From: Sandaracinus sp.
GTDB lineage: Bacteria > Myxococcota_A > Polyangia > Polyangiales > Houyiibacteriaceae
Assembly: GCA_002699025.1 (NCBI GenBank)
Contig: PABA01000228.1
Location: 12,017-58,815, forward strand
Length of the DNA: 46,799 nucleotides
Direction: 5' to 3'
The notes under the pieces are model-generated. The model was not told the origin of the DNA. It ran no database searches and saw nothing but the letters and a program-made list of their open reading frames with translations. The position numbers and the translations under genes are program-made. Positions 8,754 to 17,584 of this stretch are shown piece after piece. Each line of letters opens with the position of its first letter. Positions within the stretch are counted from its first letter, which is position 1.

Positions 8754-9834
8754 ATGGTCGCAGGTGACGAGCTCGATGACATCGCGTCCATCCGCGAGCG
8801 GCCGGGGATGTTCGTCGGCGACGTGAGGACCCGCTCGGCCACGCACCAGCTGGTCTGGGAGGTGCTCGCGAACGCCGTCGACGAGCACCTGGCGGGGCGC
8901 TGCACGCGCATCGAGCTGACGCTGCACGCGGATGGCTCCGTGTCGGTCCGCGACGACGGCGCCGGCATCTCCCTGGACGTCGACGAGAGTGGGACTCCTT
9001 GGGTCGAGCGGGTGCTGACCACGCGCCACTTCACGGCGACCGCGGACGGGCACGCGCCGCACGTGCACCTCCGGCCTTCCCACCACGTCGGGCTGTGCAT
9101 GGTCTCGGCGCTCTCGTCCTCGCTCTCGGCGGAGGTGCGGCGCGACGGCGAGGCGTGGCGCATCGAGCTGGAGCGCGGCCGCATCCGTTCCCCCCTCGCG
9201 AAGATCGGGGACGCCGACACGACGGGGACCACGCTGCGCTTCACGCCGGACGCGGAGGTCTTCGCGAGGCCGGACCGAGGTGGAAGCGATGGCCCGGCGC
9301 GTCCGCGAGCTCGCCGCCCTGCTCCCCGGGCTCGTCACGCGCTTCTCCTGCGAAGGCCACGAGTGGGGGCGCGACGCCGGCATGGAGCAGCTCCTCGAGA
9401 GCTCCGACCATGCCCGCGTCCACGAGCGGCCGGTCACGGGCGAGGCGCGCCAGGGCGACGCCCGGGCCCGCGTCGCCTTCGAGTGGCGCGACTGGCCCCC
9501 TGCGCCGCGGATCCTCGGCTACTGCAACCTCGACCCGGCCCACGCGGGGACGCACATCGAGGGCTTCCGCCGGGGCCTCGCCGAGGGCCTCGGTCGGCGC
9601 GATCCGGGTCGCGTCTTCGAGGCGCTCTCGGGGGGCCTGGCCGCCGTCGTCTCGGTGCTCGTCATCGACCCCGAGTACCAGGGCCCCACCCGCGAAAGGA
9701 TCGGCTCGGAGGAGGCGCGCGCCGTCGTCGCGGAGGCGACGGCGAAGGCACTGCGGCGCGCCCTCGCGTCGGACCCGGAGCTCGCGAGGCGCATCACCGC
9801 GCGGCTGGAGCGCGTCCCGGAGGCGAAGCCATGA
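8754..9834 (+). pseudogene. TOPRIM-less GyrB/ParE-like ATPase-transducer, frameshifted
   Basis: The first part (8754 to about 9270) is a GHKL ATPase domain of GyrB type: RPGMFVGD, WEVLANAVDEHLAG (catalytic-Glu helix with its Asn) and VRDDGAGI. The second part, in the +1 frame from about 9271 to 9834, is the GyrB transducer domain: TEVEAMARRVRELAALLPG, THIEGFRRGL and GLAAVVSVLVIDPEYQGPT. One surplus base around 9262-9280 splits them; removing it gives about 359 aa. Two key sites deviate: the GLHGVG ATP-lid motif reads PSHHVG, and the QTK transducer loop reads PTR. No TOPRIM or DNA-binding domain follows. Frame 0 stays open to 10424, but its middle section is Arg/Pro-rich nonsense. Either a recent inactivation or a sequence error; the function of a solitary domain is unknown. 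Confidence 0.7.
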
Positions 9835-9955
9835 GCCGCGCGGCCGTGCTCGCGGGCCGCTTCGACGCGCGCGAGGGCGCCGAGCTGCGGGGGCGCGGCC
9901 TCGGCGACGCCCGACCCTCGCGCGGCGCTCCGGGTGGATCGACGACCGACGCGCG

Positions 9956-9961
9956 TATCCT
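9956..9961 (+). promoter_or_regulatory. -10 element TATCCT, leaderless arrangement
   Basis: TATCCT followed by 7 nt and the ATG at 9969. It supports the internal ATG as the real start of the lipoprotein. Confidence 0.5.
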
Positions 9962-9968
9962 CCGGCGG

Positions 9969-10424
9969 ATGAGCCTCTCGGCGTTCCGAACGGCCCGGCT
10001 GGCGCGCGCGTCCGCCGCCGCGATCGTCTCCCTCCTCCTGGCGTGCGGCGCGGCGGCGCCGACCTACCCCACCGAGGTCGTCGCCACGCCGGCGCCGACG
10101 GGCGGGGAGGAGGTCGCGGTGCACGAGGTGCGGGTCCTGCCCTCGGACGTCTCGCCCGGCTTCCGCGTGATCCGCGAGGCGGACGAGCTGGTGATCGTCG
10201 TCTCCGCGGGCATGGGCTCGGGCGACTCGATGCGTGTCGTCGGGGCCCGCTCGGTGGACGGCGTGCTCCACGTCGAGGTCCTCCACACCCTCCTCGGCGA
10301 GGGCTGCCCGAGGCTGGCGAGCGAGGAGTGGATCGGCCAGGTCGTCACCATGGCGCGCCGCGACGAGCCGGTGACGATCCACGTGACCCGACGCCGCGAC
10401 CCGCCCTGTGACGATCGGGGGTAG
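9969..10424 (+). CDS. small lipoprotein of unknown function
   Basis: 151 aa. An Arg-containing n-region (MSLSAFRTARLARA), a hydrophobic core and the lipobox LLLACG predict a lipoprotein with a mature chain of about 120 aa. The mature part (VAVHEVRVLPSDVSPGFRVI...) matches no family I know. The frame is open further upstream, and an ATG at 9831 overlaps the GyrB-like stop as ATGA, but that start would bury the signal peptide behind 46 residues. ATG 9969 with TATCCT 7 nt before it is preferred. Confidence 0.7.
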   Translation: MSLSAFRTARLARASAAAIVSLLLACGAAAPTYPTEVVATPAPTGGEEVAVHEVRVLPSDVSPGFRVIREADELVIVVSAGMGSGDSMRVVGARSVDGVLHVEVLHTLLGEGCPRLASEEWIGQVVTMARRDEPVTIHVTRRRDPPCDDRG

Positions 10425-10464
10425 CCCGGATCGCCCCCCCTGGCTGCCCGACCCTTCGTCGGCG

Positions 10465-10470
10465 TACGGT
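10465..10470 (+). promoter_or_regulatory. candidate -10 TACGGT for the aldo/keto reductase
   Basis: TANNNT hexamer 48 nt before the ATG at 10519. Here, unlike the leaderless cases, a leader with a Shine-Dalgarno follows. Confidence 0.35.
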
Positions 10471-10518
10471 CCCCGCAGATCGCGACGACGCGGCGCGACG
10501 ACGAGAGGGGAGAACGTC

Positions 10519-11529
10519 ATGGAGTATCGATTTCTGGGGAACACGGGCCTGCGCGTCTCCGAGCTCTGCCTCGGGTGCATGACCTTCGGCCAGGGCTTCT
10601 TCGGCATCGGCGAGGTCGAGCAGGAGGGCGCGACGGAGCTCGTGAAGCGGGCCCTCGAAGGCGGCATCAACTTCTTCGACACGGCCGACATCTACAGCCT
10701 CGGCCAGTCCGAGACGCTGCTCGGGGGGGCGCTGAAGGCGCTCGGCACGGACCGGGACTCGGTGGTCATCGCGACCAAGGTCCGGGGAGGCATGAACCCG
10801 GAGGGGCAGAGCGATCCGAACAACGTCGGGCTCTCCCGCAAGCACATCATCGCCGGCTGCGAGGCGAGCCTGAAGCGCCTCGGCACGGATCACATCGACC
10901 TCTACCAGATCCACGGCCCGGACCCGCGCACGCCCCTCGAGGAGACCATGCGCGCCCTCGAGGATCTCGTGCGCCAGGGCAAGGTCCGGTACGTGGGCTG
11001 CTCGAACCTCCCGGCCTGGCAGATCATGAAGGCGAACGGGCTCGCGGGATCCGGCGCGGCCTTCGTCTCGCTCCAGGCCTACTACTCGCTGCTCGGCCGG
11101 GAGCTCGAGCTCGAGCTCGTCCCCATGTGCCGGGACCAGGGCCTCGGCATCATGGTCTGGTCCCCGCTCGCCGGCGGCTTCATCACCGGCAAGTACCGCC
11201 GCGATCAGGAGGACCCCGAGGGCTCCCGCCGCACCACCTTCGACTTCCCGCCCGTGGACAAGGAGAAGGGCTACGACGTCGTGGAGAAGCTCGACGCCCT
11301 CGCGAAGGCGAAGGGCTCGACCATCCCGCGGCTGGCGCTCTCGTGGGTGCTGAAGCAGCCCGGCATCAGCTGCGCCATCATCGGCGCCAAGCGCATGAGC
11401 CAGCTCGAGGACAACCTGCTCGCCGTCGACGTGGAGTGGAGCGAGGAGGAGCTCGCGGAGCTCGCCGAGCTCACGGCCCTGCCGAACCTCTACCCCCACT
11501 GGATGCTCGCCAACTTCGCTCGCGCCTGA
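10519..11529 (+). CDS. aldo/keto reductase
   Basis: 336 aa NAD(P)H-dependent oxidoreductase of the aldo/keto reductase TIM-barrel family. The tetrad is visible: D54 and Y59 in FFDTADIYSLGQSE, K87 in VIATKV and H132 in LYQIHGPD. The C-terminal cofactor part has WSPLAGGFITGKY and CAIIGAKRMSQLEDN. The sequence resembles the YajO/IolS-type subgroup; substrate unknown. The start is fixed by GGGGAG six bases upstream of ATG 10519; a longer frame from 10408 only adds Arg/Pro-rich residues. A 13-bp GGCTTCGGCGGAC tandem (about 11541-11575) follows the stop. Confidence 0.93.
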   Translation: MEYRFLGNTGLRVSELCLGCMTFGQGFFGIGEVEQEGATELVKRALEGGINFFDTADIYSLGQSETLLGGALKALGTDRDSVVIATKVRGGMNPEGQSDPNNVGLSRKHIIAGCEASLKRLGTDHIDLYQIHGPDPRTPLEETMRALEDLVRQGKVRYVGCSNLPAWQIMKANGLAGSGAAFVSLQAYYSLLGRELELELVPMCRDQGLGIMVWSPLAGGFITGKYRRDQEDPEGSRRTTFDFPPVDKEKGYDVVEKLDALAKAKGSTIPRLALSWVLKQPGISCAIIGAKRMSQLEDNLLAVDVEWSEEELAELAELTALPNLYPHWMLANFARA

Positions 11530-11619
11530 GCCCGGCCGACGGCTTCGGCGGACGGCTTCGGCGGACGGCTTTGGCCGGCGGCTCGCGTCTCGGCGCGTCC
11601 CGCGGGGCCGGGCTCGGTG

Positions 11620-11625
11620 TACCTT
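11620..11625 (+). promoter_or_regulatory. -10 element TACCTT, leaderless arrangement
   Basis: TACCTT, 6 nt, ATG at 11632. It argues against the GTG at 11617, which would lie upstream of the -10. Confidence 0.55.
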
Positions 11626-11631
11626 CGGCCC

Positions 11632-12399
11632 ATGCGCCAACGCTTCGGTCGGGCCGTCCACGAACACCGCGCTTGCTGGGTCCGCGAGGACGAGGCGGGG
11701 CGCTGGGCCATCCTCTCGGCGGCGCCCTGGGCGCGCGGCGAGCCCACGGGGGACTTCGTCTCCGGCGACCACTTCCTCGCCCCCGTGCGTCCGGGGAAGA
11801 TCGTCTGCGTCGGGCGGAACTACCGCGCGCACGCCGCCGAGCTCGGCCACGACGTGCCCAGCGAGCCGCTGATCTTCCTCAAGCCGTCGACCGCGATCGC
11901 CGGGCCCCACGACGCCATCGAGCTGCCGGCGGCGAGCGAGCGCGTCGAGCACGAGGCGGAGCTCGGCCTGGTGATCGGGAAGTGGATCCGCGACGACACG
12001 CTCGAGGAGGCGCGCGCGGCGCTCTTCGGGCTGACCTGCGTGAACGACGTCACGGCGCGGGACATCCAGCGCGCGGAGGGGAAGTTCACGCGCGCGAAGG
12101 GCTTCGACAGCTTCTGCCCCGTCGGCCCGCACATCGTCACCGGCGTCGATCCGCTCGACCTCGAGGTGCGCTGCACGGTGAACGGCGAGGAGCGCCAGCG
12201 CGGCCGCACCTCGGACATGGTCTTCGACCCCTACGCGCTCGTGCTCTTCATCAACTCGGTGATGACCCTCGAGCCCGGCGACCTGATCGCCACCGGCACC
12301 CCCGCCGGCGTCGGACCGCTCGTCGACGGGGACTCGGTCACCGTCTCCATCGAGGAGGTCGGCGAGTTGACGAGCCGCGTGCAGGAGCGCGGCTACTGA
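11632..12399 (+). CDS. fumarylacetoacetate hydrolase family protein
   Basis: 255 aa. The FAH fold is shown by VCVGRNYRAHAAELG, FLKPSTAI, the metal ligands in VEHEAELGLVIGK (E106, E108, E110 region) and D139 in CVNDVTARD, plus ATGTPAGVG near the C-terminus. Members of this size are usually acylpyruvases, oxaloacetate decarboxylases or 2-hydroxyhepta-dienedioate isomerases rather than true tyrosine-pathway FAH. A link to the distant hpd gene is therefore not implied. The stop codon overlaps the convergent ATPase gene by 7 bp. Confidence 0.9.
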   Translation: MRQRFGRAVHEHRACWVREDEAGRWAILSAAPWARGEPTGDFVSGDHFLAPVRPGKIVCVGRNYRAHAAELGHDVPSEPLIFLKPSTAIAGPHDAIELPAASERVEHEAELGLVIGKWIRDDTLEEARAALFGLTCVNDVTARDIQRAEGKFTRAKGFDSFCPVGPHIVTGVDPLDLEVRCTVNGEERQRGRTSDMVFDPYALVLFINSVMTLEPGDLIATGTPAGVGPLVDGDSVTVSIEEVGELTSRVQERGY

Positions 12400-15101
12400 G
12401 CCGCGGCGTCCGGGCTGGGCCCTCGCGCACGGAGCCAGCCGGCGACGCGCTTGCGGAGGTAGTCGGCGCCCCAGATCAGCGGCACGCCGAGCCAGGCGAA
12501 GGCGTAGATCTCGAGGTCGACGGGGCCCGTGGCGAGCACGGTCTGGAGCGGCGCCCAGTAGAGGACGGCCCACGAGAAGACGATCTGCACGAGGATGCCG
12601 ACGACGATCAGCGGGTTCCGGAAGAGGCCCGCGTCCAGGCCGGAGCGCGTCCGCGAGCGACGCCCGATGAGGTTCCCGATCTGCATGAGCAGGATGGTCG
12701 AGAGCGCCGCGCCGGTAGCCGCCTGGTAGGTCGGGTCGTCGCTCGCCGGGATGGGCATGCCGATGCGCCAGCCGCCCTCGGCCATCACCCAGGCGAAGAT
12801 CGACAGGCTCCAGGCCGCCTCGAGCAGGCCGAGGAAGAAGTAGCTGTGCGCGATGAGCCGGAAGCTCAGGAGCGACTCCTCCCGCGAGCGTGGCGGGAGA
12901 TCCATGATCCCCTCCTCGGGCGGCTCTCGACCGAGCGCCATGGACGGCACGATGTCCGTCCCGAGGTCGATGCTGAGGATCTGGATCACGGTCAGCGCGA
13001 GCGGCACGGGGAAGAGGATGAAGAGGATGTAGGGGAGGATCTCGGGCCCGTTCGAGACCAGCACGTAGTTCGTGAACTTCTGGATGTTCGCGAAGACCGT
13101 CCGCCCCTCCTGGATGCCGGCGACGATGCTCGCGAAGTCGTCGTCGAGGAGGACGATCTGCGCCGCCTCGCGCGCCACGTCCGTGCCCTGCTTGCCCATG
13201 GCGATGCCGAGCTCGGCGGCCCGGAGCGCCGGCGCGTCGTTCACCCCGTCGCCGGTCATGGCGACCACCTTGCCGAGCCCCTGGAGCGCCTGGACGATCT
13301 TCATCTTCTGCGCCGGCGTCGTGCGCGCGAAGACCCGCGTCCCGCCCTCGAGCGCGGCCTCGAGCTCCGCGCGCGACTTCGCCTCGAGCACCTGGCCGGT
13401 CATGGCCACCTGCTCGGCCTCGGCGCCGGCCTCGACGATGCCCGCCTGCCGCGCGATCTCCGTCGCCGTCTCCGGGTGGTCGCCGGTCACCATGATGACC
13501 TCGACTCCCGCCCGCTTCGCCGCCGCGACCGCGTCCGGCACCTGCGGGCGGAGCGGGTCCTCGAGGCAGAGCAGGCCCAGCAGATCGAGGTCCCGCTCGA
13601 GCGCCTCCCGCGGCCGCTCGCCCGCCGCCTCCTCGTCGGGCCCGAGCGGTCGGCTGGCCACGGCGATCACCCGCTTGCCGCGCCGGGTCAGCGCGGTGAC
13701 GAGCGCGTCGGTCGCCGCGAGCGCCTCCTCGTCGGCGGCCTCGCCCTCGACGCGCGCGATCATCGGCCGCAGCGCCATCCACGCGCCCTTCACGGCGAAG
13801 CGCTCCGCCGAGCGGCCGCCGGCGCGGCGGAGATTCACGTCGAAGGGCAGGACCTCGGCGCGCGCCTCGTCGATCGCCTCCGGTCGCGCGCCGAGCTCCT
13901 CGAGCTTCCCCGCGAGCTCCACGTCGAGCGGGTCGCCGCGGCGCTCGCCCTCCACGAGCTTCGTCTCGCTCGCCAGGTAGGCCGCCTCGATCAGCGCCCG
14001 GAGCGCGTCCCCCTCGCAGGCTCGCGGCGCGCCGTCCGCGTCGGGGGCGCCGGCGACGGTCTCGGTCAGCCGGAGGTCGTTGCGCGTGAGCGTCCCGGTC
14101 TTGTCCGTGCACACGACCTGCACCGCGCCGAGCGTCTCGACGGCGCCGAGGCTCTTCACGAGCACCTGCCGCTTGGCCATGCGCGTCGAGCCCATGGCGA
14201 GCGCGAGCGTGAAGGTCGGGAGGAGCCCCTCGGGCACGTTCGCCACGATGATCCCCATCATGAAGACGAGGTTCACGAGGAGCGGCCGGCCGGCGACGAG
14301 GCCGTAGACGAAGAACGCCACGCCCATGCCCACGGCGATGGCCGTCAGCACCCGCACCATGTGCGCGGTCTCCCGCTCGAGGGGCGAGGGCGCGCGCTCG
14401 ACCTCCGTCGAGAGCATGGCGATGCGCCCGAACTCGGTGCGCCGGCCGGTCGCGAAGACCACCGCCCGCCCGCTCCCGCGGAGCACGCTGCAGCCGGCGA
14501 AGAGCACGTTGTCCGCGTCGACGGTGCGCGCCGCGTCGCTCGCCTCGGGCCGGCAGCGCATGGCGCGCGACTCGCCCGTGAGCGGCGCGTTGTCGACCGA
14601 GAGCCCCTCGCCGGCGAGGAGGCGCGCGTCGGCGGCGATGCGGTCGCCCTCGCCGACCTCGATCACGTCGCCGGGGACGAGCTGGTCGGCCGTGAGCCGC
14701 ACCGGATGGCCGGCGCGGAGCACCGTGACCTGCTGCGGGAGGAAGCCGAGGAGGGCCTGCATCGCGCGCTCGGCGCGGTACTCCTGCACGAAGGCGAAGA
14801 GGGCGTTGAGGAGGGCGACGCCGGAGAGGGCCCAGCCCATCAGGTCCATGCCCTCGTCGGGGGCGGCCTGGTGGGCGATGGCGCAGATGCCCGCCGCGCC
14901 GAGGAGCAGCAGCGTGAAGAAGTTGATGAGCTGCCGCCCGAGCGCCTTCAGCCAGGCGTGCCGGTCGGGCTCGGAGAGGACGTTCGGGCCGACCTGCTTC
15001 AGGCGGCGCGCGGCCTCTTCGTTCGTCAGCCCCTCGGCCGCGGAGCCGAGGAGCGAGAGGACCTCGTCCGGGGGGACGTTCTGGATCTGGCGCTGCGGCA
15101 C
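12393..15101 (-). CDS. P-type cation ATPase, Na,K-ATPase-like (P2C)
   Basis: 902 aa ion pump. TGES at 175-178 (actuator), DKTGTLT with phosphorylated D333, and GDGVNDAP at 617-624. About ten TM helices are expected. The cation sites resemble animal Na,K-ATPase rather than SERCA: VPEGLL with E291 in TM4, SNGPEILPY with S683 and E687 in TM5, and IDLGTDIVPS with D712 and D716 in TM6. The spacings 683-687-712-716 equal those of S775-E779-D804-D808 in the animal enzyme. In TM8 the Na-site-III Asp appears as N810 (MQIGNL). GTG start, 2 nt after the stop of the stress protein, so the two are co-transcribed. Exported and imported ions are not proven by sequence. Confidence 0.93.
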   Translation of the reverse strand: MPQRQIQNVPPDEVLSLLGSAAEGLTNEEAARRLKQVGPNVLSEPDRHAWLKALGRQLINFFTLLLLGAAGICAIAHQAAPDEGMDLMGWALSGVALLNALFAFVQEYRAERAMQALLGFLPQQVTVLRAGHPVRLTADQLVPGDVIEVGEGDRIAADARLLAGEGLSVDNAPLTGESRAMRCRPEASDAARTVDADNVLFAGCSVLRGSGRAVVFATGRRTEFGRIAMLSTEVERAPSPLERETAHMVRVLTAIAVGMGVAFFVYGLVAGRPLLVNLVFMMGIIVANVPEGLLPTFTLALAMGSTRMAKRQVLVKSLGAVETLGAVQVVCTDKTGTLTRNDLRLTETVAGAPDADGAPRACEGDALRALIEAAYLASETKLVEGERRGDPLDVELAGKLEELGARPEAIDEARAEVLPFDVNLRRAGGRSAERFAVKGAWMALRPMIARVEGEAADEEALAATDALVTALTRRGKRVIAVASRPLGPDEEAAGERPREALERDLDLLGLLCLEDPLRPQVPDAVAAAKRAGVEVIMVTGDHPETATEIARQAGIVEAGAEAEQVAMTGQVLEAKSRAELEAALEGGTRVFARTTPAQKMKIVQALQGLGKVVAMTGDGVNDAPALRAAELGIAMGKQGTDVAREAAQIVLLDDDFASIVAGIQEGRTVFANIQKFTNYVLVSNGPEILPYILFILFPVPLALTVIQILSIDLGTDIVPSMALGREPPEEGIMDLPPRSREESLLSFRLIAHSYFFLGLLEAAWSLSIFAWVMAEGGWRIGMPIPASDDPTYQAATGAALSTILLMQIGNLIGRRSRTRSGLDAGLFRNPLIVVGILVQIVFSWAVLYWAPLQTVLATGPVDLEIYAFAWLGVPLIWGADYLRKRVAGWLRARGPSPDAAAQ

Positions 15102-15103
15102 GC

Positions 15104-15961
15104 TCAGGCTCCCGGGGAAGCGGCGCGGAAGACGGCGACGTCGCAGGCGGCGTTGCGCAGGACGGCCTCGAGGGGATTCGAGAGGCTGAAGCGGCGCGGC
15201 AGGAGGTGGTCGCTCGCGCCGAGCAGGAGCAGGTGCGCGTGGGCGCGGTGGGCGTCCATCACGAGCTGGGTCGGCCAGGCCTCCGCGACGTCGGTGCAGC
15301 GCTCCACGCGCGGGGGCAGCTCGACGGTCCGCCGGAGCGTCGCCTCGCAGCGCTCGAGGGTCTCGAGGCCGTGGCGCTCGAGCTCGCGCAGGCGCGGGTA
15401 GGAGAGGGCGCCGAGGAAGCGGCGTTGCACCTCCGTGACGTGGAGCAGCCAGAGCTCCTCGAGGTCCGGGGCGAGGAGCTGGGCGGCCGGGGCGAGGCGC
15501 TCGACGAGCCCGGGGGACTCGGAGAGGCCGAGGGCAGCGACGCGCGGGAGGCCGAGGTTGCCCGGCTCGACGACGCGCATGGCGAGGACGGCGTGATCGT
15601 GGCGTTCGAGGAGGGCGTGGCCGCCCGTCCCCAGGGCCAGGCCGCGGCCGTGCCGGTGCGCGCGGAAGCCGACCAGCACGACGTCCTCGGCGCCGGGGCG
15701 CACGTGGTCGCTCAGGGCCGCCGCGACGTCGGGGGTGGCGGGGAGATCCCGGAAGACGAGCTCCACCCCGAGGCGCTCGGCGAAGCTCTCCTGGCGCGCG
15801 CGGTGCACCGCCGGGAGCGAGGCCCCGCCGTTCGGCACGTGGAGCACCTGGACGCGGGGCGGGTCGAGGTGGCGCGCCATGCGCAGGGCGTAGTGGAGGA
15901 TCCAGGTGGCGTGCTCCGACCCGTCGTCGGCGACGTGGATGCGCTGGATTCGCTCGGCCAT
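15104..15961 (-). CDS. tandem-domain universal stress protein (UspA family)
   Basis: 285 aa. Two Usp-like folds: residues 1-140 begin MAERIQRIHVADDGSEHATW and include VLVGFRAHRHGRGLALGTGGHALLE; residues 150-280 end in LLLLGASDHLLPRRFSLSNP, the usual nucleotide-loop G-2X-G-9X-G(S/T) region in altered form. ATG 15961 is preferred over the longer frame from 16201, whose extra 80 residues are Arg/Pro-rich; GGGAG stands a few bases upstream. It leads a two-gene operon with the P2C ATPase, suggesting a shared stress or ion-homeostasis role (inference). Confidence 0.85.
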   Translation of the reverse strand: MAERIQRIHVADDGSEHATWILHYALRMARHLDPPRVQVLHVPNGGASLPAVHRARQESFAERLGVELVFRDLPATPDVAAALSDHVRPGAEDVVLVGFRAHRHGRGLALGTGGHALLERHDHAVLAMRVVEPGNLGLPRVAALGLSESPGLVERLAPAAQLLAPDLEELWLLHVTEVQRRFLGALSYPRLRELERHGLETLERCEATLRRTVELPPRVERCTDVAEAWPTQLVMDAHRAHAHLLLLGASDHLLPRRFSLSNPLEAVLRNAACDVAVFRAASPGA

Positions 15962-16465
15962 CGGCTCCCTCGTCGCTCCCGCGTCGCCTCGGCTTCGTCT
16001 CGGGCGGAAGCCTCGCCGTGAGCGAGGCCGCGACGAGCGCGAAGCGCGGGGGATCGAAGACCTCGCCCGCGCGATTGTCAACTCCGAGGAGGGCCCGTCA
16101 CCGAGCCGCTCCGGGGCCACGGGAGCGCGCCGTGCCGCCCGGCTGTCGCGTGCGCGAGGAGCGTGTGGGCGGCGTCGGCCCCCAGCGAGCTCGCCCACCA
16201 AAGCCGGGTGACGAGCAGCCGCCGATGCGGAGAGGGACGTTCGAGCCGAGCCGAGGCTGGGCGCGACCTTCGAGGGGGTCTTCGCGATCTGGATGCTGGC
16301 GAAGGGGATCCGCCCAGCGCGCTGATGCGGGCTGGACGGGCCCCCGGCGGTCCTCGGTGGCGCGCGTTCCGCGCTCGGGCACGCAAGTCCCGACGGGCAG
16401 CTCCCCGGGTCTCGAAGGGGCCCTCCTCCGCTCCCGAGGCATCCGCCGGGGCCGTGCAGGGCGTC
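15962..16465. other. gene-free stretch upstream of the usp-ATPase operon
   Basis: 504 bp without a credible gene. It contains the candidate promoter at 16053-16081 and a perfect 7-bp-arm hairpin, GCCTCGC-CGTGA-GCGAGGC, at 16010-16028, which would lie in the leader. The remainder up to the minus-strand stop at 16466 shows nothing I can name. Confidence 0.5.
16053..16081 (-). promoter_or_regulatory. candidate sigma70 promoter for usp-ATPase operon
   Basis: On the minus strand TTGACA (16081-16076), a 17-bp spacer, then TTCGAT (16058-16053). TTGACA is a perfect -35 match and stands out in this GC-rich sequence. The leader to ATG 15961 would be about 85 nt. Confidence 0.45.
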
Positions 16466-17446
16466 TCAGCCCGTCAGGTAGATCGTGCGCGAGCGCATGG
16501 GCTGGCCCTCCGCCGGGTACGGGTTGCTGGGCAGCGGGCCGAGCGCGAGGAGACGCTCGCCGCTCGGCGACCAGCGTGGGGCGGTGGTGGGAGTGTCCAG
16601 CGCCACGGTCGCGTCGAACCCCTCCCCCCGACGCTCCCAGCGCGTGTGGGTCCCATCAGGCCCTCGTCCCCAGAAGCCGCCTCTCCCGTCCGGCGAGAGG
16701 TCGGCTCCAGTCGGCACCCGAGCACGTACCTCGTCGCCCTGGGTCGAGACGATGACGCCGCCGAGCGCGACGTCGAGCGTCTCCTCGCCACTCCAGAGCA
16801 TCGCGTCGGGCTCGTCGGCGATGGAGGGCTCGGCTTCGATCCAAGGCGCGCGGCCCAGTTCGCGCGTCTCGCCTCCCACGCGGTGCTGGAGCAGGACGCC
16901 GTCTTCGGCGCGATAGCGGAGCAGCCGTCGGGGGTCGCGGGGGTGCCACGCGGCCACCCCCGAGCCGGGCACCAGCTCGTCGAGAGGAGCCCCCGTGCGA
17001 GTGTCGAAGACATGGGCGTCCTCGACCTGCGCCAGGCCGAGCGTTTCGCTGCGGTCGAAGGACACATCGGGGTAGTAGAGGCCCGAGATCGCGAAGGTCG
17101 CGATCCAGCTCTCGCTTCCCGGGGGGCGTACGGTCAGCGCGAGATCGTAGGGGATCACCACGAGCGCCCCATTGGGGGCGACGTGCACCAGCGGGTACGT
17201 CCCCGAAGCCGGCGAAGGGCGGCCGAGGAAGCCTGCCCGCGTGGCGAGCGCCATCAGGAGCGCGCGGCCGTCGTCGACGCGTTCGGCCTCCACCTCGTGA
17301 GCGCCCGTCGTGCGCGTCGCCTCGATGCGCCAGAGCGCGCCTTCGCCGTCGCTCGCGAGGAGGGTCTCTTCGTCCAGCCAGGCGGCGTCGCGAAGGGGCA
17401 CGGCGCAGGTCAGCGAGGTGGTGAAGAGGCGCGGCGCGGCGTTCAT
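16466..17446 (-). CDS. beta-propeller-like protein of unknown function
   Basis: 326 aa beginning MNAAPRLFTTSLTCAVPLRD. Blade-like motifs recur: AAWLDEETLLASDGEGALWRIE, VAAWHPRDPRRLLRYR, GADLSPDGRGGFWGR and TAPRWSPSGERLLALG, as in TolB/WD-type propellers. There is no signal peptide, so it is probably cytoplasmic. A longer frame to 18814 exists but reads antisense through the neighbouring lipoprotein and was dropped. It is divergent from the lipoprotein at 17585 with a 138-bp gap. No specific function can be assigned. Confidence 0.65.
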   Translation of the reverse strand: MNAAPRLFTTSLTCAVPLRDAAWLDEETLLASDGEGALWRIEATRTTGAHEVEAERVDDGRALLMALATRAGFLGRPSPASGTYPLVHVAPNGALVVIPYDLALTVRPPGSESWIATFAISGLYYPDVSFDRSETLGLAQVEDAHVFDTRTGAPLDELVPGSGVAAWHPRDPRRLLRYRAEDGVLLQHRVGGETRELGRAPWIEAEPSIADEPDAMLWSGEETLDVALGGVIVSTQGDEVRARVPTGADLSPDGRGGFWGRGPDGTHTRWERRGEGFDATVALDTPTTAPRWSPSGERLLALGPLPSNPYPAEGQPMRSRTIYLTG

Positions 17447-17571
17447 GGGAGCTCTCGGCGAAAGGACCAGGAAGCGGGGTCGTGCCGAGCGCGAGGGCGG
17501 GCCCACGGACGTCGCCGAGGAGCGGCCCTCGGGTGGGCGAGGGGCGCCCGGTCTGCCGGGTTGGCGCATGG

Positions 17572-17577
17572 TACCTT
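17572..17577 (+). promoter_or_regulatory. -10 element TACCTT, leaderless arrangement
   Basis: TACCTT, 7 nt, ATG 17585; same hexamer as before the FAH gene. Confidence 0.55.
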
Positions 17578-17584
17578 GCCGATC

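Noticed and set aside
9831-9968. extra gene starting at the ATGA overlap after the GyrB-like frame
   Set aside because: 46 codons of Arg/Gly-rich text running in frame into the lipoprotein signal peptide; the ATG at 9969 has better support.
8754-10424. a single 556-aa GyrB-like plus lipoprotein fusion
   Set aside because: The middle part is Arg/Pro-rich, the real transducer domain is in the +1 frame, and the tail is a separate lipoprotein with its own signal peptide and -10.
11632-12399. tyrosine-pathway fumarylacetoacetase paired with hpd
   Set aside because: Too short for true FAH and 22 kb from hpd; better called an FAH-family hydrolase.
10575-15401. 1608-aa open frame on the plus strand
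   Set aside because: Runs across the aldo/keto reductase, FAH and antisense to the ATPase; composition nonsense.
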